The notes: generated by a model not told the origin, from the sequence alone. Positions 44,701 through 53,906 are shown, counted from the stretch's first letter. The stretch: 64,000 nt of DNA from Sediminibacterium soli (GCF_009939225.1 NZ_JAACJR010000008.1:307107-371106), one strand, 5' to 3'. A program made the numbers and translations.

Positions 44701-44917
44701 CATCCCAATTCCACTTAAAGTTATCAAACATTATGGTTCAAGCAACATTGACACCATTGCTAATGAGATTCTCGGCCTTACTAAAGTAAACTGGAACACA
44801 TTCGATATGTATGCAAAATTGCCCGCCACCCTTCAATCATGCAATGAGATTGCAAGGATAGCTTGGTTACTCGACCGTTTTGAAGGGAAAACCTACGATT
44901 ATCGTCATTTTATGTAG
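41729..44917 (+). CDS. Single-chain SIR2-APAZ-short Argonaute defence protein
   Basis: A 1062-residue fusion. The SIR2 NADase domain (~20-270) shows GAGASISSG (27-35), FTTNFDG (catalytic Asn ~143), LHGDFKYG (catalytic His ~185) and GYSGRDKA (~224). An APAZ-like region follows (~300-580). The MID/PIWI part includes YPGFNAAYGVPLNI (~675), WVLHGLDQETAFVGIGYS (~805), KRVVVHKRTHF, and ILGLTKVNWNTFDMYAKLPA near the C-terminus. The first PIWI catalytic Asp is replaced (FVGIGYS), so it should be a guide-binding, non-slicing Argonaute. Known relatives deplete NAD+ upon sensing invader nucleic acid. Usually the SIR2-APAZ and Argonaute parts are separate genes; here they are one chain. Confidence 0.9.
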   Translation: MEYELPYDAFLRALKQNTDTSHVLLLGAGASISSGIQSAADCIWEWKKNIFLSQNPHLPKEYNEYKSETVQRSVQKWLDIQGRFPKEGASEEYSFYAQEAYPIEDIRRKYFQNICLNKIPHTGYMILCLLAKFQMVKSVFTTNFDGLVEKAAHLTNITPFAVSLANPQEIHRAESKDHVLTIALHGDFKYGPLKNTEQELDAQHQIFAHALTDHLKNKHLIVCGYSGRDKALMSALRTAYEAPGSGMVFWCGYGTYINDEVKSLIDHARIYGRSAYYIATEGFDTTMYHAAMTCFRGNPPFEEALEKIIRDNPDEARVNTPFSISTGPHHHLLKSNLFPITFPTELYQFKTNHPNEQVLWEFIKNHATNSNILATPLKGMVYCFSTQTTIRQIFGTSIIGDIQRTPVTYKEVRNGTQFRKLYLSAIIQSICSRYNLSTDGRSIVYFPQSKKQKLREKINYDLYDGFELSLFFDENAFGGKSFAYLSVKPAFHLSADIKITKEVKFSLGKVYHQNLLGAKPNVGYYNQIETWRNTIFPEGKSVILEFPHEQVSDFRFSLSANTMHVALTKQHGGYYITYPPDFNKRVILHHGIEYIEPLMQFMDRTTNRMETDFHPMRGLIKRGPYDYLLNGNLFNAEVNLGIVCPHGFETPLFNFLNRLNRVQAAGGHNPDYLIDYPGFNAAYGVPLNIADSQSDLWKHLADPTGNDEMTTARDLADKIKNALNHFDGISRRQVVVIFIPDKYEPYTHVETETEVFDLHDYIKAYAAQKQLATQFLRESTFADTLTCQVNWWLSLSFYVKSHRTPWVLHGLDQETAFVGIGYSVKKKDRNNHVALGCSHIYNAYGQGLKYRLTKVEDCHFDKKNNPFLSYSEAYKFGNMIRELFFTNSGQIPKRVVVHKRTHFKEDEIKGIVESLRKSGINQIDLIEISFEDDARFTLQSIFQQKMSPNYFPIRRGSCFVLDRSSALLWTHGVAPSVKDEVKRSYFLGGKSIPIPLKVIKHYGSSNIDTIANEILGLTKVNWNTFDMYAKLPATLQSCNEIARIAWLLDRFEGKTYDYRHFM

Positions 44918-45031
44918 CGTAGGTAAAATTCCTATACTATTGGTTCTTAGTCAGTAAAGTTCGCTAAGTAGCCTTAAATCACTTAAAAAATGGTTCGAGT
45001 TTTGTACCACAGGGTTCACTTCTTGCATCAA

Positions 45032-45060
45032 ATACCGTTGAAAATCAACGGTATTTTTAT
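45032..45060 (+). terminator. Terminator after SIR2-Argonaute gene
   Basis: ATACCGTTGA (45032-45041) and TCAACGGTAT (45045-45054) form a perfect 10-bp stem with an AAA loop, followed by a T-rich tail. A recombination (att) site with the same symmetry cannot be excluded at this element edge. Confidence 0.6.
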
Positions 45061-45125
45061 TTCTTGTCTATTTTTGTCTATCTGTAGAAGAAAAGAGGAT
45101 CAATCTCAAAACTTGGGGGATATAT

Positions 45126-45355
45126 TCAGGCATAGAGTTTAGCTATTCGATAAAGGAAAAAAAGTTTGTCTTTTACGCCTCTAAATTGGGCTCTAAAAGC
45201 TTTGATTTTTGCATTGAAAGATTCAGCTGCTGCATTGGTGGTTCTGTTGTTAAAGAAGTTAAGGATATCGATGTAATGTAATTGGATCGATCTTTAGCCA
45301 ATTACAAAATTGGCAAACTCACTTTGTTGTAGAGTTGCCAAACTTCCTTGGGAAG
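45126..45355 (-). mobile_element. ISL3/ISAon1-like transposase C-terminal remnant
   Basis: The minus strand encodes the end of a transposase: EFANFVIG, an in-frame TAA, RSIQLHYIDILNFFNNR, TTNAAAESFNAKIKAF and FRGVKDKLFFLYRIAKLYA, stop at 45126. The NAAAESFNAKIKAFRAQ block is typical of ISL3-type (ISAon1 group) DDE transposases. The N-terminal two-thirds are missing. The bases just downstream (near 45098, CAATCTCAAAACTTGGGGG) look like the element's inverted-repeat end. Inactive. Confidence 0.75.
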
Positions 45356-45427
45356 TAGGATAATGTGATCATAAAATATTGCTGGAGAACATTAGTCGTA
45401 CCATTCGTTATCTTGTTGGCATTTCCT

Positions 45428-45586
45428 TCACTGATTACTCCATGGTGCCCCCGTTCTGCAAATCCATAATATCCCGTTCAAAATATCTCTGTCATCTACT
45501 CGCGGACGGCCTGCTATCTTTTTATCAGGAACGTTTTTCTCGATCAATACACTGATCATGTCCCACTGCTCATTGGTAATGTCCAT
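45428..45586 (-). mobile_element. IS5-family transposase N-terminal remnant
   Basis: A 52-codon fragment, ATG 45586 to TGA 45428, reads MDITNEQWDMISVLI, then KIAGRPRVDDRDILNGILW and CRTGAPWSNQ. This is the N-terminal region of IS5-type transposases (pattern EQW...GRPR-DDR--LNGILW--RTGAPW). The DDE catalytic part is absent. It overlaps no other gene and lies head-to-tail with the ISL3-like remnant, marking a recombination-prone edge. Confidence 0.78.
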
Positions 45587-45590
45587 AATT

Positions 45591-45610
45591 GTCGTTTCCT
45601 AAAAAACGAC
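45591..45610. repeat. Palindrome at the IS5 remnant start
   Basis: GTCGTTT (45591-45597) and AAACGAC (45604-45610) flank CCTAAA, 5 bp upstream of the transposase ATG. It may be part of the IS terminal region. The bases near 45641-45657 (TTTTGAGATACGCTC) also resemble an IS end. Confidence 0.4.
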
Positions 45611-45684
45611 AAAAACAATCACCTTATTACAAAAATTTACTTTTGAGATACGCTCTAAAATAAAATCTGCCCGGTTTTGATAGA

Positions 45685-47379
45685 TCAAACCTTCGGCAAA
45701 CGAAAACTGAAGACGCTTCCTTCACCGGGCATACTGTCCACCCAGGCCGATCCCCCCATTGCTTCAATAAATTCCTTACAAATGGCCAATCCGATACCTG
45801 AGCCCTTGATATCCTGCCGGCCAGGCACCTGGAAATACCGCTCGAATACCCGGATAAGGTATTCAGCGGGTATGCCAGGACCACGATCCATTACGGAAAA
45901 TACCAACCCGCTTTCTGTATCCTCAACAGTAAGACTTACTACGCCTTGGGTGACTGAAAATTTGATGGCGTTGGTGAAAAAATTATTTAATACCCACCCG
46001 ATCTTATCAGCATCGCCATTGATCGGAGCAAGCCCGGCTGGTACGTTTTGTACAATACTGATCTGTTTTTCTCTCGCAGCACCTGCCACTGCCGCAATTG
46101 AACCGGCAATTACCTGGTAAGGATCGATGCGGCTGATGGTAAGCTGTATCCTCCCGGCTTCCACCTGCGACATATTCAACAATTCACTCAATATCCGCAA
46201 CATTCGTTGGTTGTCGTTTTTCAACTGATCCACCAATTGCTTTTGTTCATCGGAGAGGTTGCCAACACGACTATCTTCCAGCAATTTCAAACTGAAATCT
46301 GAAGATGCCAGCGGCGTTTTAAGCTCATGCGATACGGTGGCAATAAAATTCGTCTTGGCTACATCCATCTCCTTAAAGGAAGTGATGTTCTTGAGTACGA
46401 TCACTTTGCTTGTCGATCCACCTTGCTCCACATCCACCTGTTCCTTTATATAGAAATTCTCCCTGCCATCCACCACTATTTTAAATGGCGCTGTGCTGTC
46501 GTTTTCTACCAGGAAACGGAACAGGTCGTTCTGCCCGCGCAATATGTCAGTTTTTTTTCCGACGGCTTCCTCAGCAGACATACCCAGCAATTGCAGGGCC
46601 TGCTGGTTGGCGAACAAGAGTTTGTTGTCCTTATCGATGCCGATGCTTGCGTCTTTCATACTGTTGATCACCGCTTCAGCCCTGGCTTTTTCGAAGATCA
46701 GTCTGTTCAGGTTGCTGTTCTCAAATCCTTCCAGTCTTTCACTCATGATATTAAAGGCCGCCGCCAACTGCCCGAATTCATCCTGACGCTCCAGGTGTAT
46801 CCTATAGCGATAGTTCTTGACTGAAATTTCCTTGATGGCATCCATCAGTTTGCGGATAGGGGTCACTACCACAAACGGAAAATTGAAGGCAAAGGTCAGG
46901 CCGATCAAAAGCGATATCGAGGTTACCAGTATGATAAACGTATAGGCTGTTTGCGCAGCCTGTTGTGCCTCCTTGTTTTTTCGTTCAATGGCACGCATGT
47001 TCAGCGAAAGTATCCGGCCAAGCCTTTCCCTGATGATCTGCCGTTCTGTTGTATCGGAAGGATTCTTTTGAAGACTATTATAAGCATTCCGCAAGTCGCG
47101 CGTAGTCTGGAATTCGCCGGGCTCCGTAACGTTTCGCTCCTGTTTTTTCAGGCTGCTGTCGAAACGGGCCAGCGCAATGGCCGGAAAAGCGGAACTGCTG
47201 TTCAGCTGCTCCTGCATATCATGGGCATACTGCAACGACTCATAATTAGCCACCAGTATATTTTTAGCGGCTTTTGCGAGCGTTAACTGGTAATAGATCC
47301 CCACCCCACTGGATACCACCAGCAGCAGGAGCAGGAACAGGGTCCCAAACCGTATCTTATATTTAACACTAAGCGCCAC
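45685..47379 (-). CDS. HAMP-PAS sensor histidine kinase of the kdp operon
   Basis: A 564-residue inner-membrane kinase read from GTG 47379, whose G is shared with the kdpD stop codon (TAGTG). It has a first helix (~8-28), an external helical sensor region, a second helix (~148-172) and a HAMP linker. A PAS domain (~230-330) precedes the H-box FIATVSHELKTPLA and the ATPase boxes NNFFTNAIKFSV, DRGPGIPAEY and GSGIGLAICKEF. It takes the place of the kinase half that E. coli KdpD carries itself, so KdpD and this protein likely act together. Its partner regulator is probably the sigma-54 protein upstream. Confidence 0.88.
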   Translation of the reverse strand: MALSVKYKIRFGTLFLLLLLVVSSGVGIYYQLTLAKAAKNILVANYESLQYAHDMQEQLNSSSAFPAIALARFDSSLKKQERNVTEPGEFQTTRDLRNAYNSLQKNPSDTTERQIIRERLGRILSLNMRAIERKNKEAQQAAQTAYTFIILVTSISLLIGLTFAFNFPFVVVTPIRKLMDAIKEISVKNYRYRIHLERQDEFGQLAAAFNIMSERLEGFENSNLNRLIFEKARAEAVINSMKDASIGIDKDNKLLFANQQALQLLGMSAEEAVGKKTDILRGQNDLFRFLVENDSTAPFKIVVDGRENFYIKEQVDVEQGGSTSKVIVLKNITSFKEMDVAKTNFIATVSHELKTPLASSDFSLKLLEDSRVGNLSDEQKQLVDQLKNDNQRMLRILSELLNMSQVEAGRIQLTISRIDPYQVIAGSIAAVAGAAREKQISIVQNVPAGLAPINGDADKIGWVLNNFFTNAIKFSVTQGVVSLTVEDTESGLVFSVMDRGPGIPAEYLIRVFERYFQVPGRQDIKGSGIGLAICKEFIEAMGGSAWVDSMPGEGSVFSFRLPKV

Positions 47380-48500
47380 TATGATAAAATAACGATATCT
47401 ACTTCGTTCTTCGACAGATTTTTCAGTAACTGGTTAAAAACACCGGTTTTACGTATCACCTGGAAAAGATTGAAATGCGGCTTGCCCGTGCAGACAGTTG
47501 TGATCTTCTTTTCGAATACCACATCCATGATGATCCTGGCCACATTATTTCCCTTTATCTGCAATACTTCTGCCCCCTGTTCGGTGGCGTTTTTGAAATT
47601 GTTGATCAGGTATCTCTGTGCAGCCAGCGGGATACGACTGGGTGATTCTTTCGGTGTCTGGACATACAATACATACCAATGGCTGTTATAATAGGATGCC
47701 AGCCTGGCTGTTTTCCTGATCACTTTCTGCGCCGTTTCATGATTGGACGAGATACAGGCCAAAAAACGCTCGTGCCTGTATGCTGTTTTTTTTGTGGTCA
47801 GTTCATAGTCCACTTTCCGCTCCACCTGCCCGGCCACTTCCTTCAGCGCCAGTTCACGCAGCTGCAGTATTTTTTCCGGCTGAAAGAAGTTTGAAAGCGC
47901 CTGCTGCACTTTTTGCTGATCGTATATCTTTCCTTCCTTTAACCTGGTGATCAGTTCATCAGCAGTAAGATCAATATTCACCACCTCATCAGCTGTCTGC
48001 AATATCTTATCGGGAACACGCTCATGAACAGTTACCCCAGTGATCTGTTTCACTTCATCATTGATACTTTCAATGTGCTGGATATTGACAGCACTGATCA
48101 CATCTATACCGGCTTCCAGTATGTCCAGTACATCCTGCCAGCGTTTTTCATTCTTACTGCCTGGAATATTGGTATGCGCCAGTTCATCAACGATCACAAC
48201 ATCGGGATGCAACAGCAAGACTGCCTGGAGATCGAACTCCTCCAGGCGCTTCCCTTTGTAAAACACCTCGCGCCGCGGCACAAGGGGCAGGTCCTGCAGA
48301 AGGTCCTGTGTTTCCTTTCGGTCATGTGTTTCTATGTAACCAACTTTCAGGTTAACACCCGCTGCGGTCAGCCGGTGCGCCTCCTGCAGCATGCGATAGC
48401 TTTTACCCACACCGGCGCTCATACCGATATAGATCTTCAGTTTCCCCTTGGTTCGCAGGGAAAGCTTTTCAAGCCATTTATTTGCCGCATCGTTCGACAT
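47379..48500 (-). CDS. kdpD: KdpD sensor, truncated form (KdpD and Usp domains only)
   Basis: A 373-residue cytoplasmic protein with the KdpD N-terminal domain (Walker-like GMSAGVGKSYRM, residues ~26-37; HPDVVIVDELAHTN ~98-111). A universal-stress-type domain occupies the C-terminal half (~230-370). E. coli KdpD continues with four helices and a histidine kinase, but here the protein ends and the kinase is a separate gene. It presumably senses potassium-related signals (c-di-AMP binds Usp domains in some KdpDs) and controls the neighbouring kinase. The gene overlaps the kinase gene by one base. Confidence 0.9.
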   Translation of the reverse strand: MSNDAANKWLEKLSLRTKGKLKIYIGMSAGVGKSYRMLQEAHRLTAAGVNLKVGYIETHDRKETQDLLQDLPLVPRREVFYKGKRLEEFDLQAVLLLHPDVVIVDELAHTNIPGSKNEKRWQDVLDILEAGIDVISAVNIQHIESINDEVKQITGVTVHERVPDKILQTADEVVNIDLTADELITRLKEGKIYDQQKVQQALSNFFQPEKILQLRELALKEVAGQVERKVDYELTTKKTAYRHERFLACISSNHETAQKVIRKTARLASYYNSHWYVLYVQTPKESPSRIPLAAQRYLINNFKNATEQGAEVLQIKGNNVARIIMDVVFEKKITTVCTGKPHFNLFQVIRKTGVFNQLLKNLSKNEVDIVILS

Positions 48501-48501
48501 A

Positions 48502-49590
48502 TCAAAAGCTGATTGCTAAAGCTGTTGAAATAAAACCATTCCCATTCACAGGCTGTTTCCCATCCTTCATGAAGATCATATCCTTACTGTTCAATGATCT
48601 CGCTTCCAAACGCCAAAGCGCATGGCCGCCGATGGCCACATCAAAGGCAGCCGACCATCCCCAGGTCTGAAAACCATTTGGCGTGCCCGTTGCAATGATC
48701 ACACCGTTTTTATCGCTGTAGTATTCACCACGAACAGCGAATACTGTTGTTTGCGAGATATTATATTTCAGTATCAGAACCGTACCATACCATCTGTTCA
48801 TTTTATTGCTTCCCCTGGCCTGCCGTTCCATTCCGATATCAAAGCCGGCAGTGGCTGCAAGTCTTTGGGTCAACTGGATTATTCCATAAAAATTATGGAA
48901 ATAGCGCATCTGCCTGACACTATCAGGCTTGTCGTTTCCGATAAAGCTGCTGCTGTTCAAAGTCAGTTTATTGTTTGGCTTAAATGTTGCCTGTGTGCCA
49001 AATGCAGGCGTGGTATTCCCATCTATGCGTGTGATCCGCTGCCATCCATTTAATACAAGCGCCGAGAGGTACCATTTGCTGTTGCGACTGGTATAGGACA
49101 ATTTAGCACCCGATTCATAGTAAGGCGAGTTATCTGCCAGCATACTCCTGGAAAGTGTCCAGCAATCTTTACCTACAGCACTTTCAAAGCCTATATGGGA
49201 AGCAAAAACACCGGCATCCAGCCAGAGATCGCTGCTGCGCGACAGCTTAACACCCGCGTTGGCTTCGTATAGATTTTTAAACACACCAGGCTCCGCTGCG
49301 AGATTGGCATTCATATAGGTTCCTGTTGCGATTGCAACATTGGCACGCACCATCGCAGCCGCATAAGCCACTTTAACGAAAGCCAGGTTAACAGTCAGTT
49401 CTCCAGACCTGTTATGACTATACATAAAAGCCGGCAGTATATGTTTGACGGGATTGTTGAAGTCCTTCAAATAATAGGCTTCAACATAACCGCTGACAGT
49501 TACGGGATGGGAAACCGAGTCCTGCGCTTTTGCCTGAAAACAGAGTGGCAGAAATGATAAACACAATAATTTTCTCATCTTTTGATTCAT
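48502..49590 (-). CDS. Outer-membrane beta-barrel porin of the kdp operon
   Basis: A 362-residue protein with a signal peptide (KLLCLSFLPLCFQAKA) followed by repeated amphipathic strands (VSGYVEAYYLKDFNNP, NRWYGTVLILKYNIS) and a C-terminal aromatic end (ALAISF). This fits the Bacteroidota porins of the BBP2 type seen between kdpC and kdpD. The gene overlaps the kdpC stop by ATGA. It probably lets potassium, or small solutes, cross the outer membrane. That role is inferred from position. Confidence 0.8.
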   Translation of the reverse strand: MNQKMRKLLCLSFLPLCFQAKAQDSVSHPVTVSGYVEAYYLKDFNNPVKHILPAFMYSHNRSGELTVNLAFVKVAYAAAMVRANVAIATGTYMNANLAAEPGVFKNLYEANAGVKLSRSSDLWLDAGVFASHIGFESAVGKDCWTLSRSMLADNSPYYESGAKLSYTSRNSKWYLSALVLNGWQRITRIDGNTTPAFGTQATFKPNNKLTLNSSSFIGNDKPDSVRQMRYFHNFYGIIQLTQRLAATAGFDIGMERQARGSNKMNRWYGTVLILKYNISQTTVFAVRGEYYSDKNGVIIATGTPNGFQTWGWSAAFDVAIGGHALWRLEARSLNSKDMIFMKDGKQPVNGNGFISTALAISF

Positions 49591-50141
49591 TTCAATTGAT
49601 CGAGTGCAATATTGATACTTAAGACATTGATCCGTTCTATACCGTTGATCGATTTTTCAATATGGTGCCGGATAAGGGCATCGATCTTGTCTTTTGCAAT
49701 ATTTCTGAATTTGGCTATTCTTTCGGCCTGTATCCCTGCTGCCTGCAACGATATATCGGGATCCAGACCTGAGCCGCTGGCAGTGACCATATCTGATGGC
49801 AGCTGGGCTTTACTGACTCCAGGATGATGGGCCAAAAAAGTATCGATCCTTGCCTGGACCTCTTTGAGATAATCGGGATTGGACGGGCCTTTGTTGCTGC
49901 CCGCACTACCTGCGGCATTGTACCCCACGGCCGAAGGCCTGCTCCAGAAGTACCTCCCGTTGTTGAACATCTGCCCTTCAAGTCTATAACCAACTGTTTT
50001 GCCGTTCACCGTAACAGTTTCGCCTTCTCCTTTTGCAGGGGCTGCCTGGGCAACAGCCCAGATCAGTGCAGGGTAGGTTATCATGAATAACAGCACGCAA
50101 ACGAGCGTGAGTTTAATGGCCGGTAAAATATGTTGCTTCAT
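49587..50141 (-). CDS. kdpC: KdpC, subunit of the Kdp potassium pump
   Basis: A 184-residue KdpC with one N-terminal membrane helix (~8-30). Conserved blocks are FNNGRYFWSRPSAVGYNA, GSNKGPSNPDYL and VTASGSGLDPDISLQAAGIQ. KdpC supports KdpB and KdpA in ATP-driven high-affinity K+ uptake. It begins 10 bp after kdpB and overlaps the porin gene start. Confidence 0.95.
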   Translation of the reverse strand: MKQHILPAIKLTLVCVLLFMITYPALIWAVAQAAPAKGEGETVTVNGKTVGYRLEGQMFNNGRYFWSRPSAVGYNAAGSAGSNKGPSNPDYLKEVQARIDTFLAHHPGVSKAQLPSDMVTASGSGLDPDISLQAAGIQAERIAKFRNIAKDKIDALIRHHIEKSINGIERINVLSINIALDQLK

Positions 50142-50151
50142 AAAGATCGTT

Positions 50152-52194
50152 TTAGAACCAGGTGCTGATTACCAGGTCGATTAATTTGATTCCGATAAAA
50201 GGGACCAGTATGCCACCCAGTCCATAGATAAGCAGGTTAAGTCGCAGCAAGGCACTGGCCCCGATGGGTTTGTAAGCCACCCCTTTCAGCGCAAGCGGTA
50301 TGAGTAACGGAATGATGATGGCGTTAAAAATTACCGCAGACAGTATCGCACTCTCAGGACTGTGCAGCCGCATGATATTCATTCCCCGCAAAGATGGAAG
50401 CGATGCAATGAATAAGGCAGGCACGATGGCAAAATATTTGGCGACATCATTGGCAATAGAAAATGTCGTGAGCGTACCGCGTGTCATCAGCAATTGTTTG
50501 CCGATCTCAACGATCTCGATCAGTTTGGTAGGATCGTTGTCCAGGTCAACCATATTACCCGCCTCCTTTGCCGCCTGTGTTCCGCTGTTCATAGCCACAC
50601 CTACATCCGCCTGCGCGAGTGCAGGCGCATCATTGGTTCCGTCGCCCATCATGGCCACCAGTTTGCCCGACTGCTGTTCCGTTCGGATATAGTTCATCTT
50701 ATCCTCAGGCTTTGCCTCAGCAATGAAATCGTCCACTCCGGCTTTCTGTGCGATGTATTTTGCGGTCAGTGGATTGTCACCTGTTACCATCACCGTTTTC
50801 ACCCCCATCCTGCGCAGACGGTCGAAACGTTCCTGGATGCCAGGTTTGATGATATCCTGCAATTCGATCACCCCTGACACCTTTCCATTCTCACTTACCA
50901 CCAGCGGTGTACCTCCATTTTCCGCAATCTGCTTAACGTAGGCATCTGCTTCAGCGGGAAAACGGTGACCACTCTTCTCAACAATGTTCCTTATGGCATC
51001 AGCAGCGCCTTTACGAATTCGTGTACTTTCGAAGTCGATGCCGGAACACCTGGTTTCGGCATTGAACTGGATAAAATGCGGGTTAACCGCCTGGTAACTC
51101 AGGGGGTTGATGCCGCCCAATTCAATAATGGATTTGCCTTCAGGTGTCTCATCACCAAAAGAAGACAGCACCGCTGCCTTGATGAAGGCCTCTTTACTCA
51201 CCCCCTGAACCAAATGAAAATGTGTTGCCTTCCTGTTGCCAATGGTGATGGTACCTGTTTTATCCAGCAGCAACGTATCGAGATCACCGGCTGTTTCAAC
51301 CGCCTTTCCGCTTTTGGTGATAACATTGGCTCTTAATGCGCGATCCATACCCGCAATACCGATAGCGGAAAGCAAACCGCCGATGGTGGTCGGTATCAGG
51401 CAAACAAAGAGGGAGATAAAAGCAGCGACGGTGATCGGCGTATTGGCATAATCAGCAAACGGTTTCAGCGTTACGCACACGATGATGAATACAAGGGTAA
51501 AACTTGCCAGCAGAATAGTCAACGCTATTTCATTAGGTGTTTTTTGACGGCTCGCACCTTCCACCAACGCGATCATTTTATCGAGGAAAGACTCGCCAGG
51601 TTTCGTGGTCACCCGTACTTTGATACGACCTGATAATACCTTTGTGCCACCTGTTACCGAAGATTTATCGCCCCCGGCCTCCCTGATCACGGGAGCTGAT
51701 TCACCCGTTATGGCGGATTCATCTATCGTCGCAAGCCCCTGTATGATCTCCCCGTCCATGGGGATCACATCTGCCGGTTCACAAAGGAACACATCGCCTT
51801 TTTTTAGCTGCGAAGACGGAACTGTTTTGATCTCATCAACAAACACTTCCCCTACGGCCTGTATCCATTTGGCAGGCGTTTCTTCGCGTGTTTTCCGAAG
51901 GGAATCCGCCTGGGCCTTCCCTCTTGCCTCTGCCACTGCTTCAGCAAAATTGGCAAAAAGTAATGTGAGGAAAAGAACAACAGTGACTATAATGTTATAA
52001 GCCAGGCTGCCCTGCGCGGCCTCCCCTGCCGCGATCCAAACACATACAGCCATCATGATCAATGTTCCGATCCAAACGGTGAACATGACCGGATTGCGGA
52101 ACGTGGTTCTGGGGCTGAGCTTTATAAACGATTGCTTGATCGCCGTTCTGAAAATACTGCTGTCGAACACCTTATTCTGTTTATGATTACTCAT
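50152..52194 (-). CDS. kdpB: KdpB, ATPase subunit of the Kdp potassium pump
   Basis: A 680-residue P-type ATPase. It contains [27 protein letters not shown] with the phosphorylated Asp (~residue 313), [12 protein letters not shown] and [20 protein letters not shown]. It powers the K+ channel-like KdpA. Length and motif order match E. coli KdpB. It lies 10 bp from kdpA and kdpC, so the cluster is one transcript. Confidence 0.96.
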   Translation of the reverse strand: MSNHKQNKVFDSSIFRTAIKQSFIKLSPRTTFRNPVMFTVWIGTLIMMAVCVWIAAGEAAQGSLAYNIIVTVVLFLTLLFANFAEAVAEARGKAQADSLRKTREETPAKWIQAVGEVFVDEIKTVPSSQLKKGDVFLCEPADVIPMDGEIIQGLATIDESAITGESAPVIREAGGDKSSVTGGTKVLSGRIKVRVTTKPGESFLDKMIALVEGASRQKTPNEIALTILLASFTLVFIIVCVTLKPFADYANTPITVAAFISLFVCLIPTTIGGLLSAIGIAGMDRALRANVITKSGKAVETAGDLDTLLLDKTGTITIGNRKATHFHLVQGVSKEAFIKAAVLSSFGDETPEGKSIIELGGINPLSYQAVNPHFIQFNAETRCSGIDFESTRIRKGAADAIRNIVEKSGHRFPAEADAYVKQIAENGGTPLVVSENGKVSGVIELQDIIKPGIQERFDRLRRMGVKTVMVTGDNPLTAKYIAQKAGVDDFIAEAKPEDKMNYIRTEQQSGKLVAMMGDGTNDAPALAQADVGVAMNSGTQAAKEAGNMVDLDNDPTKLIEIVEIGKQLLMTRGTLTTFSIANDVAKYFAIVPALFIASLPSLRGMNIMRLHSPESAILSAVIFNAIIIPLLIPLALKGVAYKPIGASALLRLNLLIYGLGGILVPFIGIKLIDLVISTWF

Positions 52195-52203
52195 ACATTG
52201 TTT

Positions 52204-53904
52204 TTATTTCATTCCAAAATATTCAGCGATCGGCCCCAGCGATAAGGCGGGGAAGAAGCTGAGTGCCGCCACAATAAAAATGACGGCAAATACCATGATG
52301 CCAAAAGTGCCCGTGTCTGTTTTCAGTGTGCCGGCGGTTTCTGGGGTATACTTTTTGTTGGCCAGCAGGCCCGCTATGGCAACCGGCCCGAGGATGGGAA
52401 GAAAACGTGACAACAGCATAACAATGCCGCAGCTGATATTCCAGAAAGGGGTATTATCACCCAGACCTTCAAAACCGCTCCCGTTATTTGCAGATGAGGA
52501 GGTATACTCATACAGCATTTCGCTGAAACCATGATTGCCGGGATTGTTGAGCCATCCGGCCGAAAAGGCCGGGTTATGTGCGTAGAGGTACGATGATAAA
52601 GCAGTGCCGGCCAGTATAAGCAACGGATGCAGCAACGCAATGACAGCCGCTATCTTCATTTCTTTGGCTTCTATTTTTCTTCCCAGGAATTCTGGTGTCC
52701 TTCCTACCATCAATCCGCTGATAAATACGGCAATGATGATAAAAATGTAAAAGTTGAGAAACCCAACACCCACTCCTCCATAGAACGAGTTGATCATCAT
52801 ACCCAGCATCGCAAACATACCCGAGAGCGGCGTGAGACTGTCGTGCATCGCATTCACAGAGCCATTCGACGTACAGGTTGTTGTTATTGCCCAAAAAGAG
52901 GAGGCCGCTGATCCAAACCGCAGTTCCTTACCCTCCATGCTGCCCAGTGGCTGTGCAATGCCCATGGTTGCGATGGCCTTATTACCGGCCAGTTCCTGGT
53001 ATATGGTTGGTACCAGCAACCATACAAAACCAAGCGTCATTACACCAAATACCATCCATGCAAAACGACTGCGTTTCAATATGAACCCCAGTGCAAATAC
53101 CATGGCTATCGGGATAAGGATGATACTCATATTCTCCACCATATTGGTAAAGTAGCTGGGATTTTCCAGCGGATGTGCGGAGTTTGCGCCAAAGAAACCG
53201 CCGCCATTGGTTCCAAGTTGTTTGATCGCCACCATGGCCGCGGCGGGGCCGCGTGAAACATTAACCGTATCTCCCTGGAGGGAAATGAATTGGGCTTTAC
53301 CCTTAAAACTCATCGGGGTACCGTTGAACAAAAGGATCAGCGCCACCATGATTGATAATGGCAGCAATACACGGGTGCAGCTTTTCACAAAAAAATTGTA
53401 GAAGTTACCCAGTTGATGAGTTGCCTTCTCCCGCATGGCCATGAAGACAACTGCACAGGCAGCCATACCCGCACCGGCACTGATGAACTGGAATAACATC
53501 AATACCATCTGTCCCAGGTATGAAACACCGGATTCTCCGCTGTAATGCTGCAGATTGGTATTGCTGACAAAACTGACCGTGGTATTAAATGCAAGATCGG
53601 CCGATATAGAGGGGTTCCTATCCGGATTAAGCGGCAGCCAACCCATGTTCATCAGCACGAACATGGAAAAAAGAAACCAAACAAAATTGACGGTAAGCAG
53701 TGCCGCCAGGTGCTGCTTCCAGTTCATTTCAGCCGTAGGTTTTATGCCTGCTATTTTGAAGATCACCCGCTCTATAGGGTTAAAAATGGCATCGGCCCAG
53801 GTTCGGTTGCCAAGGTATACTTTTCCGATGTACCTGCCCAGGGGCAGGGCCAGCAGCACAGTGGCGGCAAACATGATAACCACGCCTGGTATCTCTGTGT
53901 TCAT
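52204..53904 (-). CDS. kdpA: KdpA, K+-binding subunit of the Kdp pump
   Basis: A 566-residue inner-membrane protein with many helices, related to K+ channels and transporters. The four pore-loop regions are visible; one is GTNGGGFFGANSAHPLENP and another TTCTSNGSVNAMHDSLTP. It selects and moves K+ with energy from KdpB. The start ATG 53904 follows the kdpF stop by 2 bp. Confidence 0.96.
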   Translation of the reverse strand: MNTEIPGVVIMFAATVLLALPLGRYIGKVYLGNRTWADAIFNPIERVIFKIAGIKPTAEMNWKQHLAALLTVNFVWFLFSMFVLMNMGWLPLNPDRNPSISADLAFNTTVSFVSNTNLQHYSGESGVSYLGQMVLMLFQFISAGAGMAACAVVFMAMREKATHQLGNFYNFFVKSCTRVLLPLSIMVALILLFNGTPMSFKGKAQFISLQGDTVNVSRGPAAAMVAIKQLGTNGGGFFGANSAHPLENPSYFTNMVENMSIILIPIAMVFALGFILKRSRFAWMVFGVMTLGFVWLLVPTIYQELAGNKAIATMGIAQPLGSMEGKELRFGSAASSFWAITTTCTSNGSVNAMHDSLTPLSGMFAMLGMMINSFYGGVGVGFLNFYIFIIIAVFISGLMVGRTPEFLGRKIEAKEMKIAAVIALLHPLLILAGTALSSYLYAHNPAFSAGWLNNPGNHGFSEMLYEYTSSSANNGSGFEGLGDNTPFWNISCGIVMLLSRFLPILGPVAIAGLLANKKYTPETAGTLKTDTGTFGIMVFAVIFIVAALSFFPALSLGPIAEYFGMK

Positions 53905-53906
53905 AA

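Noticed and set aside
44995..45025. GGTTCGAGT-like string resembling a tRNA T-arm, possible att site
   Set aside because: No acceptor stem, D-arm or anticodon arm can be built around it, and no direct-repeat partner was seen at the left side.
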